Below are positions 12,011 through 26,663 of a stretch of DNA of 64,000 nt, piece by piece; position 1 is the first letter of the stretch, and every line of letters starts with the position of its first letter. Made by a program: the position numbers and the translations under genes. The notes under the pieces are model-generated. The model was not told the origin of the DNA. It made no database searches and saw only the letters and a program-made list of their open reading frames with translations. Source of the stretch: Podocnemis expansa (taxonomy: Eukaryota; Chordata; Testudines; Podocnemididae); contig ML681964.1 of NCBI GenBank assembly GCA_007922195.1, forward strand, positions 4,703,858 through 4,767,857, written 5' to 3'.

Positions 12011-15000
12011 TTTCTTCCTTTCTTTCTTTCTTTCTTTCTTTCTTTATTTCACTAAAATATCAGATTGAGAAGCAAATATTAGATAATGGACTCAAGCACG
12101 TGGAGGACTTTTTTGTTTTGTTTTTGATTTTCAGGCTTTCAAATGTATGATTGTGGTACGTCAGTTATGGAGGTTCTCTGCACAAAGCATTGGTGGTCAG
12201 GATTAAAATCTGTCCATTTTTCTTCACCAAAATACATTCTTGTACTTTTTTCTTGACTGTTTTATAAATGGCCACCATTTAGGCAACATCTGATCTTTAA
12301 CTATTTTCAACAAACTTTAATTGTTTTCCAGAATAAAGTAAATTGTTTATGTTGAATTTGCAATACTAATATGGGGCACTTTTGTTTATTAACTTGCACA
12401 TTCGCTTTTAGCAAGCTGCCACATTGAGTTTTTGTACAGTGTCTCTCTTGTGTGGTCCATTTTCTATGATCTCCATTTTGAAAGTGTGTATTATGGTTAA
12501 ATCTAGGGCTTCTAGCATCTCCTCAGTCAGCGCCTGGAAATTTGGATGCTGGAAAAAGTGGGGATACTAAAGGTAATGGAACAGGAGGAAGCAGAGAAAA
12601 CAGCACTGTTGATTTCAGTAAGGTAAATGACATTACATTTTTTCTTAATGATTTGTAAGTAGGATTATGTAACAAAGTATGGTTGCTGGTTTAGTCGATA
12701 TTTCTACCTTAATGTTAATTAACTTCAGCAGCATCAGAATGTAGTGTAGGTTAAAAACGGTTGCCATTAAATGTTTTGACTACTTTTGCAGTCTTTCTGG
12801 GCTTCCTACTGTTAGATAATTTTGCACTTCGGTTTTGCAGTATTTTATGCCACTTGATGCAAGACTCCACTGTGCATGCTTATTGAGCAACACATTACAG
12901 TTTCAGGTCTGCTATGCTGCAAAAGATTTTATAAAACATGAGTATTGTGGGTGTTTTTGCATAAAGTGGCTTACATTTTGTATGTTTTCTTATTTGAGAG
13001 AGTTAAGACCCCTTTTCTGAAAAAGGACTTTTGCGATTTGTTCTGTAACAGCCATGGAAATCTAAGGATAAAAAGAACATCAGTTGTGTTACTTGTGGAA
13101 GCAAACCTTATGTGCTATTATCTAATTCCTCCCATTTTCTGTAACGTAAGTCTTTGGGATATAAGAACCGCTGTGGCTCTTATACTACACAGTTGAAATT
13201 TGTAGTAATCTGTACAGTAAAAGATCATAATAAACAGTTTGACAAATTACATTAAATAATTATGCCAAAGCAAAGTTCATTTGCATAGTAGTTCTCATCT
13301 GATCATGGCGGGTGCCATTTATTCCTTACTCTTATATCACAGTTTTTATATTTTTGCTTGGCCTGTCCTTCTATACACCTGCCTTGTCTCCTGTTGGGCA
13401 GGAGTCAGCCTCCTGGCACTGTAGTTGTGGCACACTTGGTGTGGGACTCAAGAGGCCAGCTGTAAGTTTCTTTAGGTAACAATGTAACTAGTGTTAGTTT
13501 TTGGTGCCTTTTTGTGTATCTGATTGTAAACAAAGAGTTCATGTGCTGTACAATTTTGAAACATTTCTTTGTTAATTATATGCAGAGGTATAAGTTTCTT
13601 TATTTAAGCTTTTCATTTTTTGTGGACAAAAATTATATTAAAGTTATTCATTCCTTTTTAAAATATAGTTTATAAAATGTAAAATTAAATTCTGGGAATT
13701 GTGTATCATTACATGAACTCTCCATAGTTATTGTTTTGTTGCTTTGCTGTCAAATAACATCTGTCACCATAGAGAAAATATTTCTGTCCTGAGAAGTTAC
13801 TGTGGAAAAACGATTATGTAGCTGAAATTTTTTTAGAATATGATAAATAATAATTCTGACTTGTAACAATAAAACTAATGTGCTAATAAAATACTAGTGA
13901 CAGACATATTTTATACACATCATGTGTTTTGTCTTTTCTGTTCCAGTACATGTGAAATATTGTTTGCCCTTATATTGTTTTCATTGAAACACAAATGATG
14001 AACAGCAAATATTATTGTTTAAAAACTTTTTTTAGAATTTTTAGTAAGAACATAATGAAATAAGCAATTATTTCATCTCTGTATGATAGGTTGATATGAA
14101 CTTCATGAGGAAAATTCCCACAGGAGCAGAAGCATCAAATGTGTTGGTGGGAGAAGTAGATTTTTTGGAAAGACCAATCATTGCTTTTGTGAGATTGTCT
14201 CCTGCTGTGCTTCTTTCAGGTCTCACAGAGGTTCCTGTTCCTACACGGTAAAGAAATCCTTGAATAAACATGTATTTACTGATGCAATGAAGTAATAGCA
14301 TTTCAGATTTTGAGCAGCAGAGAGATCAGAGTTTAGACTGTGAATGCATTGAGGCAGGAATTGTCTTAATCTGTCTTGCATGGCAAGCAGTTGTTCTAGA
14401 ATTAGTGTAATAAGGGCAATCTAAATCTCCCCTGAAAACTTCTTAAGAAATGATATTTAGGTAAGGATGCTGTCTTCAGATCTGATCAAGTAGAAAGTTT
14501 GAAACTGACAATCTGGGTGGATGTGGAAAGGGATCTTGGAGCTCCTGGTCTCGATCATATGCCATTTTAACTGTGTGTATTATGATGACTTATTTACTTG
14601 CTCTCTCCTTTCCCCCTCAGTGTTAACATGACAACTATGTCAGTCTGTTAAGAGTCCGGGTACTCCAAATTGGTGCACTCTATGTAAAGTGCTCTGTTGT
14701 GAACACACAGCACTGGAGTGTGGATCATGTGATATCTAGATTGGATATTATTAATGTGAATGCATTGCAAATCTTACGGCAAAAAGAAGTATATGTACAT
14801 TAGTTTTTTTCTAATGGCTTGGAAATGTAAAATGAAGGATGGTATAATCGTTGTCTTCTCCAATCCCTACCAGTGGCATGGTTTTAAAGGAAAATTTACA
14901 TTATTTTGACGGTTAACACTAACAATGAAGTTCACATTCTTTGGTAAGGAGGTGTATGTTTGACTTACCTGCACTAGAACTCAGAGAACCCATGGCAGGG

Positions 15001-18000
15001 AAGGTTAATATTTTTGTTGCAACTGAATGTATTTGCTGGGACTTAATGTTAGAAGCAGTTTGATTAACGGAAAATTAAATGAGTTTGGTAGACCAAAATG
15101 TGAGTAATCTGTTGTGGGTTTATCATTTTCAAGATAATTTTTTATTGCCTAATTTATATAGCACAATGCCAGATCCAGTAACGCAAAATAACATGAAGCA
15201 CTTTTTATCAAATTCATTTACAACTTCCATCAGAGGATAAAATATGTGCATTGGGTGGTGGTGGTGGTTGTTGTTGAAGGATAAGATCTGTGCATGTTTG
15301 GTTTTATTTATTTTTTATATATAAAATTCAATAGCAGTTTCTTGGAACTTGTCTAGAGATTGCTTTTCTTATCATTTTTGTTTTCTTACCTTGCTATGAA
15401 TGGTAGATCCCAAAGGAGAGTCACTATTCTTCTTGAAATAGTACTTCAGTTTAAAAGAAAGCTCTGGGTTTAATATGAAATCAGTCAACTCTTGTCTCAT
15501 GTCTAATTTTTCCCATAGGTTCTTGTTTCTGTTACTGGGGCCAACTGGCAAGGCACCACAGTACCATGAAATTGGAAGGTCAATAGCCACGCTTATGACT
15601 GATGATGCAAGTAGTATATATTTACTATCCATTGAAAGTGAACCTGAATGTTGAATAAAAACTTGTATTGGAGAAGTCTTAAAGTCATTTACTATGCTTA
15701 ATGAAATCTCTTTATAACCTGTAATTCACAGAAACATGGTACAACCATACTAACTTTATATAAAGAACAAGACACAATCCTCAGAAATGAGGAATGAATG
15801 TATAGTAGCAATTTAAAGTTACTCCTTGCCTTTCTTGTAGAATGATCTAAAAGTAATTGAGAAATGATACACAGGCTATGTAAGTGGATCTTTAAATGTG
15901 GCATCCACTTGTGTTGTGAAAGAAGGCAACTGTTAAACAGTACATAGAAACATATCACAGCTGTTTAGGTCAGAAGATTAAGGATGTTGTACACAACTCA
16001 AACACCAAATGGGCATTTTTAAATTGGTAGAATGTAATGGCTAAACTTGGAAATTTGCCTGACACTTGGGATTAATACTTGCAGTTTTCTGTGAAGTTTC
16101 AGTAAATTTTTAAAGAGAACATGGGATCAGGACCTTATTGATTTCTCATTCAAAAGAGGGTACCTCCTACAGCATAGTAGGATATTGTTTCAATACTGAA
16201 TTTTATTACTGTTTGAGTATGTTAATTTTAGAATCTCCTTAGGTAACAGCAATTTTAACTTTTAAATTTACTCAGTCGCTCACTAGTTTGTAAAACTGAA
16301 TACGTTCTAAAACTGTTTTGCAAAACCAAAAGTTCCATTGACTTTAAAGTGTGTGTTTTTCTTTGGCTCTGTGCTTTCTGTATTTCTGACACAACATCTT
16401 GAATGCATTAAATTTCAGGATTGATATGAAGTTCCTGCTTTAAGCAGCGCACATGCTTTGACATGGAGTTAGTTTTAAATAGTTTGAATGCATTAATTCA
16501 GGGCACTACACTGGCTTACACCATTGACTATGGTGCATTGAATTGTTACTTAATTATAGGTCAGTAGCTGTAAATATAATTCATTTACTGAATGTTGTGA
16601 TGATGAAGATATTTAATATTTTCAACCATTTAATGAATTAAGCCTCACAATATCCCTGTGAGATCAAACATATTATGATCCCTATTTTGTACATAGGAGG
16701 CTGTGATTCATGATCATGTTCTTGTTTCTGTAATCCTCTCTGCATCTCTGTTATTGGTTTGCCATTGTTTCATAATATCTGCATTGAAACATCTAACTTT
16801 GGAGTAAAATGAAAAGATGAAATGCAAAAACTAATTAGCGTAACCATTGTAAAGAGTAATAGATTTTTAGACATTTGATTCAATAAACTAGTTTTTTTGT
16901 TTAATAACATAGCCAAGAACACTTAAAAATGTTTGGAGCCACAGTTGCATATATGAAGTTATGGATGCACGCTCTCAATTGGCATGTGCAAAATCCACCA
17001 ACTACACACACAGTTGTTAATATTTATGCTTGTACAAGTGCTTATATAAACACATTTTCATTCAGAATTGCAAATATGCCAGTAGAAGTCTTGGTGACAC
17101 CCTTGGAAAATGTATTCATGACTTTTTTTTTTATTCGTGTCCATTTATGTGATTGTTCTTAACTAGCATTCATTTGTGTGTGATTTTTTTTTTCCAATGA
17201 AGGTTTTCCACGATGTTGCTTATAAAGCTAAAGACCGTAATGATCTATTATCAGGAATTGATGAATTTTTAGACCAGGTGACTGTTCTACCTCCTGGAGA
17301 GTGGGATCCATCTATACGTATTGAGCCACCAAAAAGTGTTCCTTCACAGGTCAGAGCTTTTACATTATTGTAGTCTGTGATTTGTTTCTGAAATAATGTC
17401 CAAATGCAATCCAAAACTTAAGATAACATATTAACATTTATTAGAATAGCAAAACCCTTCCCCCCTTTAATGTGGTAGAAAGATTAGATCTTTTGTAAAA
17501 TAATGCTAGCTATATTATCTTAACTTTATCTTTTCTGTTTTTTTGTTTGAAATAAATTTTAATTTTGCTAATCTTTCAAGTGTTACTCTGAAATTGTTTT
17601 TAATAAAAACCTCCAAAATAGTTCTATGAATTTAATGATTATGATTAAGTTATATTGCATGTTTTCCAAAGGAAGCTGGAAACATAAATTTAATACAAAT
17701 TTAGGTATAGATAGGAAATAAAAACACTGTAAATTGTATGTATAAAAAATAAAAAAGGATAATATTATGTATTGTGTTACTATGTTTGATATGAGAATTT
17801 GAATCCCAGGCTTGGTGTTCTGCTTGCTGTTCAAGGAATGTTTTGTGCTGGTACCATGGTGCACCTGACAGACGTGTTAGGGTGGGAAAATTGCTGCAGC
17901 AAGTGTCTGATATAGTGCGGGACAGGGGCTCCCCTGTTGGAGGATTGGTTGATATACTCTATCAGGTGGTAACAATCTTGAAGAGTTTAAAGAAAGAGAT

Positions 18001-21000
18001 ACATATAAAAGGGAAGAAAAAGTTTATTTACCAAGTAATGTGAAGATTCTGTGTAGCCTGGGCCTTATTTCCAAAAGAAGTAGATAAGTTGATGTGGGTT
18101 GTGAGTTAGATGAAACTAGCCTTTGGTATGTGTATACTGTTGGTGGACTTTGTTGAGAATAAGGTGCAATATTTTTTTACATTTTCATGTAAAAACTGTA
18201 CTTACATTTGTATTTATATTACCACATGATACAACATATATGTAATCATTATATAATATTTGCATAATTCAAGCATAACAGTTAAATTTTTCCACTAACG
18301 TATATTGTTATTGAGGTATGAATTCACTCTTTAGATGCCATGTGACCTGAGACTTTATTTATAGATCATATTGCTTTTTGAGAACTTTATTTACAAGTGT
18401 CATCCATGTGTAGTAAGTATACAGAATTCTTACAAAAGTTGCATATCATGTTGTACATGTGTACTGTAAATATTTATCAAATACCTTTTATTCAAAAATT
18501 AAAAGATGATTTATTCTGTAAGTTTTGGGTCTTTACAAACTTTTCCTGATCATGGGCTTGTTAATAAAAGGTGGGCATAAAGCACAGTGTTTTTATGTCC
18601 TTTACATAGGAGAAAAGAAAAATACCTAAATTTCCAAATGGATCTACTTCTACAGGAGAGACTCTCAAACAGGAGAGCCATCATGCTGGACCTGAGCTAC
18701 AGAGGACTGGAAGGTGGGTTTGCTTACCTGAGTACTAGTCATCAAAGAAATACGGGCAATAAAACATTAATGCTGATTACCATTTTGTAAAATGATACAT
18801 TTAAACCTTTTAAATTCATATCAAGTGTTTAGTTCTGGCCTATGATTGTTGTCCTGCTTAAGCATGATCAACCTTGTGGCAGTATTCTACAACACGCTTG
18901 TGAAGGATCTCATAATATGAGGATGCCTCCTATAATTGACTAAATAGTCAAAATTTATTTTTAATTTTAAAATTATTTGTATAGAGCACTCATTTATCAT
19001 GAGTGAAATAGAAACTTGGAAATTGTCTATACTGGGCTAGATATTCAAAATAGTACATGGATACAAATCAGTATCTAAACTAAATTCTAGATCCCACAGA
19101 AGAAACTTTAAAAGAAGCTATCAGTTTTTATATGCAGCATCATATAACAAGATTCGCACTTTCAAAAGATCAGTGGAATATGGCTAAAGTAATGATTTCA
19201 GGACTGTCAAAATTTTTTGTTTTTTGTTTTTTGTTTTTCCCCCTCAAAGAAGACTTTTACAGATGAGTTACCTTCCTTGCTGGGCAATTTTAATTAACCG
19301 AAACTCTTAGATAAAACATTGGATTGCCTACAAAATTAGAAAAAAAAGCTGACAGGGCTTAACCAATCTTTCTTCTTCACTGAATTTTTTTGAGGAGTTG
19401 GATCAGACAAATAAACTTTCAACATCATGAATTTAGGAATACTTTTCCAAAGAGAATTGTCATCATATGTGTTGACTTTTTCAGTTCCAGTGTAATGCAC
19501 ACTACTCATTTCAGGTTCAGTAAAATGATGATATGTCAATACTGGACCTAAAAACTGAACTCCTCTACATATGGCTGTATTTTCTTTTGGAATATTATTT
19601 TTGATTGTATTTGTAATAACCCCTTTATAATTAACAACAAATTGCATCACTTACAGATAATTGGTCCTTTCTAGTATTTTTGGATAAGAATCTTGCAACT
19701 TTTTAGGCACCTTCAAAAATATTTGCAGTTTCTGTGTATATTTTGCTCAGATGAATTGATCAAACAACTCATATTGACTTTTCTATTATTTTCTTTACAA
19801 AATACCACAATAAGCAGCCCTTCATTGTGAAAAACAGTAGATGGTTTTCTTTACTACATAAATAGCATCTGTAGATGGAAAAGGAGGCTAAGAAGAAGTG
19901 AGACCAAAACTATTCACTAGAAGTCTAAAAATTCCTTTTAAACATTGGAATGCAGGAAATTCAGAGATTCTGGAAGCTGGTTTTTAAATATTCTTTCTGT
20001 GCATATTATGTATTTTGGATGATACTGCATTCAGATGTGGATTTCTTAAAATATTGTTTGAGCAGACTGATTTGCCAGGATCTTTTCAGTGTCTAGCCCA
20101 TTATATGCAAAATAGTTAGCCATGATTTTAAAATATGTGGTTAGGTGTAAACCACGTTTTTGTACAATTACTGAATTTGAATTGACTAAATTAGTTTATT
20201 TTGTGTTGTATTTTAAATTGGATTAAGAAATTGTTTAACTTTGTCTTGGCAATCGGCAATGGCAGTCTTGTGTAGCCCATAGTTTTAAACTAGCTAGAAT
20301 CCTTTAGTGTACAGTTTGACGAGTCTCATCTCACCTATTTAGGCTTTTTGGTGGTTTGATACTTGACATCAAAAGGAAAGCACCTTTTTTCTTGAGTGAC
20401 TTCAAGGATGCATTAAGTCTGCAGTGCCTGGCCTCGATTCTTTTCCTATACTGTGCCTGTATGTCTCCTGTAATCACTTTTGGAGGGCTCCTGGGAGAAG
20501 CTACAGAAGGCAGAATAGTGAGTACAAAGAATGGTAGTGGCCAGGCTTTTAGATCTTCAGAGGCAAGTGACTGTGCATTTGTCTCATTTATTCATACTTT
20601 TTATTTGAAGAGTTTACCCATAGTATTTGATTAGCTTGCCCCAAAGCAGACATTCCCCAAAAGGTAATTGCTGTGGAAAATGTGGGGAATCCATGTGAAC
20701 AGGAAAGGATGCACAGTTGAGGTAAACATATTTATTCTGCCTCACTGGGTGAATGGTGCAATGAATTGAGAAAGGGATTCTTGGATTGCCTTTTTGGAAA
20801 GGGCCAATAGAATTGGCTCAAAAAATGTAAGCAGCAATGGCTCACCATCCTAATAGGCCTACTTAAGATATGTCAGAAACTCAAGGTGGATCACTAACAA
20901 ATCTTACTAGCCTTGAGTTGTGGACCTATGTGGATGATAAGGCTGATGATGCATTGGCAGAGGAAGCAGAATAACAGACAAAATGTAAGAAATAACAGCC

Positions 21001-24000
21001 AAAATATAAGTGTTGTTTCTTAAATGTGTACTACTTTATGTTCTTAGTAAGATGAGATTACCAAAAATCTATGAAAAGAAAATACTCTTCATTATAAACC
21101 TTAACAGTTTTGACTATAAAGCACTATGTTATAGTCTTGGTAATGCTATCCTGGGTAGTATGCAAACTGCACCAATTTTAACTGAATTATTAGGGCTCTG
21201 CAGTTTTCAGAAAGAGGGAAATGGTCATATCTGCTATTGTATCAAGTCGATTCTGGGTGAATTAGCTAGTGACTGTTAATTAAAATAACTCATGAAGTGT
21301 ATTTTCTATTATTAAAATTGTTGTGAAAATGAGTGTTCTTTTAGGGAAATTATAAGGATATATTCAAATTTCTCCTTAAAACACGTTAGGATGTTGAATA
21401 TACTTGCACTGGAAGTAGAAAAATCTCTGTACTTCCTTTCAGAGTAGACCTTGAAACTTGAGCTGTATCACTAGTACTTGTTTAACTGAACTTTATTTTT
21501 TTCCAGAGAAGGTCTGTGGCTTGGATATTTTCTTATTAAAATGAGAATTTCAACAAATTATTGCCTGGTACAAAATCTGCTTCCAGAAATAAGTTACATT
21601 CCCATGCTGTACCATATTTTTGTTAGTTCAGATCTAGGAAGTATGTTTTTAAGGCAGTTGGCATAAAAATGTTAACATGGTTCGTATATGTACGTAGAAT
21701 GCATAACATTGAACATGTGCGCCTTTTAAAGATTGATCTTAAATGCCTTCTTTTTTTTAGCTGTCTGGGATTATTTGCGGGTTTGTTCCTGTCTTCAGAT
21801 ACTTTGGTGTGCATCAATGAATATAATAAATTAGTTACTGCACACGTATGTTGAAGCACAGTAGCTGACTTTGTAAGGTACAAAGTTTGTGTTCAAACCC
21901 CTCCCTCACATATCCAGAGGCTGTCACCTTCACAGTACTCCCTGTCCCAGCCACCATCCTGATTGAGAGCCCAAAGTTAATGCATTGACTGAACTGAAAC
22001 ACTAGTTTGAGGTTAACGCTTGAACAACAGGCCAAATTGATGTATGTTCTTTTTAGGTGTAGAACATGAAAATCCTTTATTTATTGCCCCAGTTCAGTAA
22101 ATCACAGCCATGCTTAAGTGGTCTGCTGAATTAATCATGCTTCCCTAGTTTTAGGTTTCTCAGGCATCAATAATTGTATGAGAAATTTTTTTAAAAATTG
22201 CAATTAAAAAATGATCAAACCTCATGACTTTTCATAGTTTATTTTTCGACTGGTTTAGGTAGGTTTTTGGGTTTTTTTAAAACTTCAACTCCATTTAGGC
22301 CCAAAGTTCTGTTTTTCCCTCTTGTAGTGGTTTATAACTTTATTTTTTTGAGGAAAATGTTTTAGTAAAGCTGGACAAAAACTGAAAGAAATAGCTTAAT
22401 GTAATGAAGAGAAATGCATTACCAGGTGGGATGTTGGTTTACTGCTCCATCTTTTTTATTGTCATGTATATGTAAACCATTATTGTTTAGTAACGCCCCG
22501 CACATCTTTTCTTTTATAATGCTTGGTTGACTTGTGCAGGTTTGATACAGCACACTGTATCAACTTTTGGTACAGGTATGTTGCAATATCTTCTTTCTTC
22601 CAGAGAAAGACAGTGCTTCTCTTTTTCTTTTATCACATTTCGATAGATCTTGTGTTTTAAAATTGTTGGTGTGTTCTTTCCTTCGTAGCCTACAGAATAA
22701 ATAACTCGTTCTCATGGGTTTGGATAGCTTTATATTGTTCAAGAGTGAAGCATTCCAAATCTTTTGACCACAATATTTCAGTGCTGCGTTAAGTTACGTT
22801 TGTGTATAAATCATCAGTATTGATTTTACTTTTTTATTCCTAAATTTATTTCTAAGTTGATTTATAAAATCATGCGTGTGATAACTGTTAACCATAAATC
22901 CAATGTGTCATAGAATTTTTTTCCCTCCAAACAGAGTGCAATAGAGTCTCTATTTGGAGCCTCATTAACTGGGATTGCCTATTCGCTGTTTGCTGGGCAA
23001 CCTCTTACGATATTGGGGAGCACCGGACCAGTTCTAGTATTTGAAAAAATATTATTTAAATTCTGCAAGTAAGTGATATTTGCATTGACTTGATACATTT
23101 GTTCTGATTTGGCCGCAAGTCTGAACCTTGAACCCTTGCCTTAAACTTTATCTAGATCAGATATTGTTTCTATCCCATCTCTGTTTGCAAATTTAAGTAG
23201 AGTAAATATTTTTTGGAATTATAGATAATTTAATACATAGTCCATCACGGCTTTGTAAGTGTTTTAAAATCACCCATGGGTTTAAAAATTGTAACAATCT
23301 TACATAGATGAAAGAAAAAAGGAGGCCCACCTTTTGGAAGTCTAACATTGTTTTTATAATTCCTTGATGGTATGTTTATATAAGTGAATGTTAGGTTCAC
23401 TTTTAGCTATAATGTTTGACAGCATTAGTTTCATCTTTGATTGTCTGCAGCAGTTCAGCTGTGTAGATTATGATTCCCATCACCAATGAGAAGATTAAGA
23501 AAACAGTTAACTTTAGATGTTAGTCTTGACTTTTAGCTATTAGACTTCAGTATGTAGAGAATGCTGCTGCTAGGGTGGGAAAAAAAAAAAAAAGGACTTG
23601 GATTCTTTGAAGAAGTTTCTGTGTTGTACTTGTGTAAGGCACCAGCTGATCCAAGCAAGGAAACCATGATTTCAGTGCTGTGTCAGGAAGAGTCAGACTA
23701 AGCAGAGAATTACAAAACTTTTCTGCCTAAACTGCAGTAGTGACTTTGTCCCTGACAGGGAACCCTGAAAAACTGGCCGCTTTAAAGTACACCTGTACTT
23801 TTTTGGCAGAAATTACCACTTAGTTTCAAGCAACCCCTCTCCAGAGTAGCAGCTTTAGCCCTCAGGAAAGGGGTAGAGGACAGTCTCAGTTCTGCTTCTG
23901 CCTCAAAGGCTGCCCTCAGGATAAAGAAGCAGTGAGTGAGTGATTATAGGATGCAGGAACAAAAATTTGTGGTCCATCTTTTTTCAAGATGGTATGATAC

Positions 24001-26626
24001 CATTTCTGGTAGCCTTAGAGTTTTACTGAACAATTATATTTTCTTTTTTCCAAACAGGGACTATGGCCTTTCCTATCTCTCCTTGCGAACCAGCATTGGT
24101 CTGTGGACTGCATTTTTATGCGTAGTATTAGTAGCAACTGATGCAAGCAGCCTTGTGTGTTACATCACTCGATTTACTGAGGAGGCTTTTGCTGCACTCA
24201 TTTGCATCATATTTATCTATGAAGCATTGGAAAAGCTTTTTCATTTGGGAGAAGTATATGCCTTCAATATGCACAATGACCTGGATAAACTGACTTCATA
24301 TTCGTAAGTGTCAGTTTTTACTCTCGGGATAATACTAATGGACCACCTTACAGTCTGTTAGTAACATTTCTGAATGTATAAATATATGTATAAATGAATA
24401 TAAGCAGTATAATGCTTTCAAGAATTCTTTTATAAAATCTAATGATTTAATACTTGACTGCAGCGTGGATTGGTTTACCCACAATTGGTTTACCTATGAA
24501 TTCAGTTAACGCGTGCTAGCGTCATGTCCCCCAAAGTTACCAGTTTAACACGTGGAACTCGTTAACATGTGGTATCTAAAACTGGAAGTTGGCTTAAGCA
24601 TGGAAACAAGTGCAGTAAGCCTTATTAGCGCTGCATTTTTCTTTGCATTGCCATTTTGGTAAGACGTATCTCGCTTAATCGCATTGTCATGGAACATACA
24701 ATATATATTTTTGATTAGCTGTAATTAAGTGTAATAGATATTTTAGTATAGACTTTAGTTCATTATGTGCAATATTGTAGATATTTTAGTATGGGTTTTA
24801 ATTCATTAAGTGCAAGAGATATTTTAGCATCGGCTTTAGTTCATAATGGTAGGTGACAAGTGTCAGCGTTCGTACACTGTTGAAAAACACTTAGCAGCTG
24901 TAGAGCAGGTACATAATAGTGAAACCCAAGCCAAAATTTCTAGAGCTTTTGGGATTGCTGAATCAACACTATGAGGTTGGATAAAAAACAAAACAAAGCT
25001 TCAAAGTTTTGTACAACACACAGATTCTCAAGTCAGCCTGGGGTGAAAACACCTGCTTTATTCCACAAAGCCTGCTGTAGACAAAGCATTGCGCACGTGG
25101 TTTTCCCAAGAGAGAGCTAAGGAAATGCCACTAAGGGGCTCAATTCCCCAAGCCCAAGCAAGTAAATTTGGAACTTTAATGGATGATGAAACCTATCAAG
25201 CCAGCAAAGGCTTTATAAGCCGGTTTAAAATTCGCCATGGTATTTTGCATGTTAGCATTTCTGGAGAAAGCCGATCAGCCGATGAGACTGCTGCCGACAA
25301 GTTTCCCACTGAATTAAAAACTAGAATAGAAATGGAAAATTATATTGATAAATATACAACTGTGATGAAACATCTTTATTTGCAAAGCTTTTGCCGGATA
25401 AAACTTAGCTTTGAAATACGAAACCCAAAAAACAGCAGACTTAAAAAAAAAAAAAAAAAAAGAGAGAGAGAGAGAGACAGGATCACCCTTCTATTTTGTA
25501 TGAACAAAACAGGCAGTCATAAACTCACACCACTTCTAGTTGGTTGGTTCAACAACCCTCGGTGCTTTTAAACACCTTAACAAAGCCAAGCTGCCTGTCA
25601 TGTATGCCAGCAGTAAAAATGCTTGGATGACTAGAAGCATTTTTGAGGAATTGTTCTACAACTTTTTTGTTCCACCTGTTCATAAACATCTCTGCAAGAA
25701 AAAACTTGAACCTAAAGCACTGTTGCTACTTGACAACTGTCTGGTTCATCCTCCTTCTGAATTCTTGGTATCAAACGATGGACAAATTCACGTGCGATAT
25801 CTCTCATTCAACACAACATCAAAAATCCAACCTTTGGAGCAAGACATTATTCAAAATTTTAAAAGCAATTATCAAAGTGAGTTGGTCTCAGAAATGATAT
25901 CATGCAAGTCATCAAGTGTTTCTGAATTACCAAAAGAATTAAACATAAACGAAATAATTTATCTGGTGAGAAGAGCTTGGGATAGCGTAAAGCAAAAATC
26001 TATTGAAAACTGCTGGATGAAGGCTCTTGGCTGGCTTTTTCTGTTGACAATTCTGCCTCTGAAAACCCAAAACATAGTGATTCAGAATCGGAATTTGAGA
26101 GGTTTACAGAAGAAGACATCCTGCTTACAAAAACACAAATGAAAGAAGAAAAAGCTAAATTTCTTTTTCAACGAATTAGACTTTAAATTAGACACATCGC
26201 CTGAATTCATAAATGAGAGGTTAGAACTAGATGAAAATGGCACAACTACAGATAATCTGACAGAAGAAGAAATAATTGCAGGTTGTGAGTCTGGGTCGGA
26301 CCATGAAAGTGATGAGGAATGCTTACAGCTGGTGTAGGCAACCTCCCGCATGTGTGCCAACAGTAGCATCCAAGCCCATTCACAGCGGCACATGGCACCC
26401 TCTGCAATACCACAGAAATTGCTACTCCTGCCACTGAAAGCCACTCTGGGCAACTTCCTTTGGGTGCAGCTGGGACAGAGCAAACCCCCCCCCCCCCCAT
26501 GCCTGTGCCTCCATGTGACACAGAAAAAAGCTGCCCAGAGTGGCTCCTCTCTGTAGTGTGATGCTCCTCAAAGGAGCCACTCCAGGCAGCTTCTTTCTGA
26601 AACATGCCTGGAAACCCCCTGAAAGG

Positions 26627-26663
<37 letters not shown>

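Larger units (their letters stand above)
3505..12506 (+). other. SLC4A7: SLC4A7 intron with GC donor, about 9 kb
   Basis: This GC-AG intron holds two G-runs (4552-4606), three copies of a palindromic repeat, a minus-strand CR1 relic (5980-7620), a plus-strand CR1 3' end (9690-9790) and a TTTC microsatellite. No coding sequence was recognised in the remainder. Confidence 0.85.

Noticed and set aside
11957..12050. Regular repeat considered as an array of spaced repeats
   Set aside because: It is a plain TTTC microsatellite; CRISPR arrays are not expected in vertebrate DNA.
12618..12623. Alternative donor gtaagg five bases inside the 116-nt exon
   Set aside because: Joining it to the next exon produces an immediate TGA and loses the conserved SKVDMNF sequence.
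15611..15612. GT donor four bases after the GC donor at 15607
   Set aside because: It would insert four bases and shift the frame of the next, highly conserved exon.
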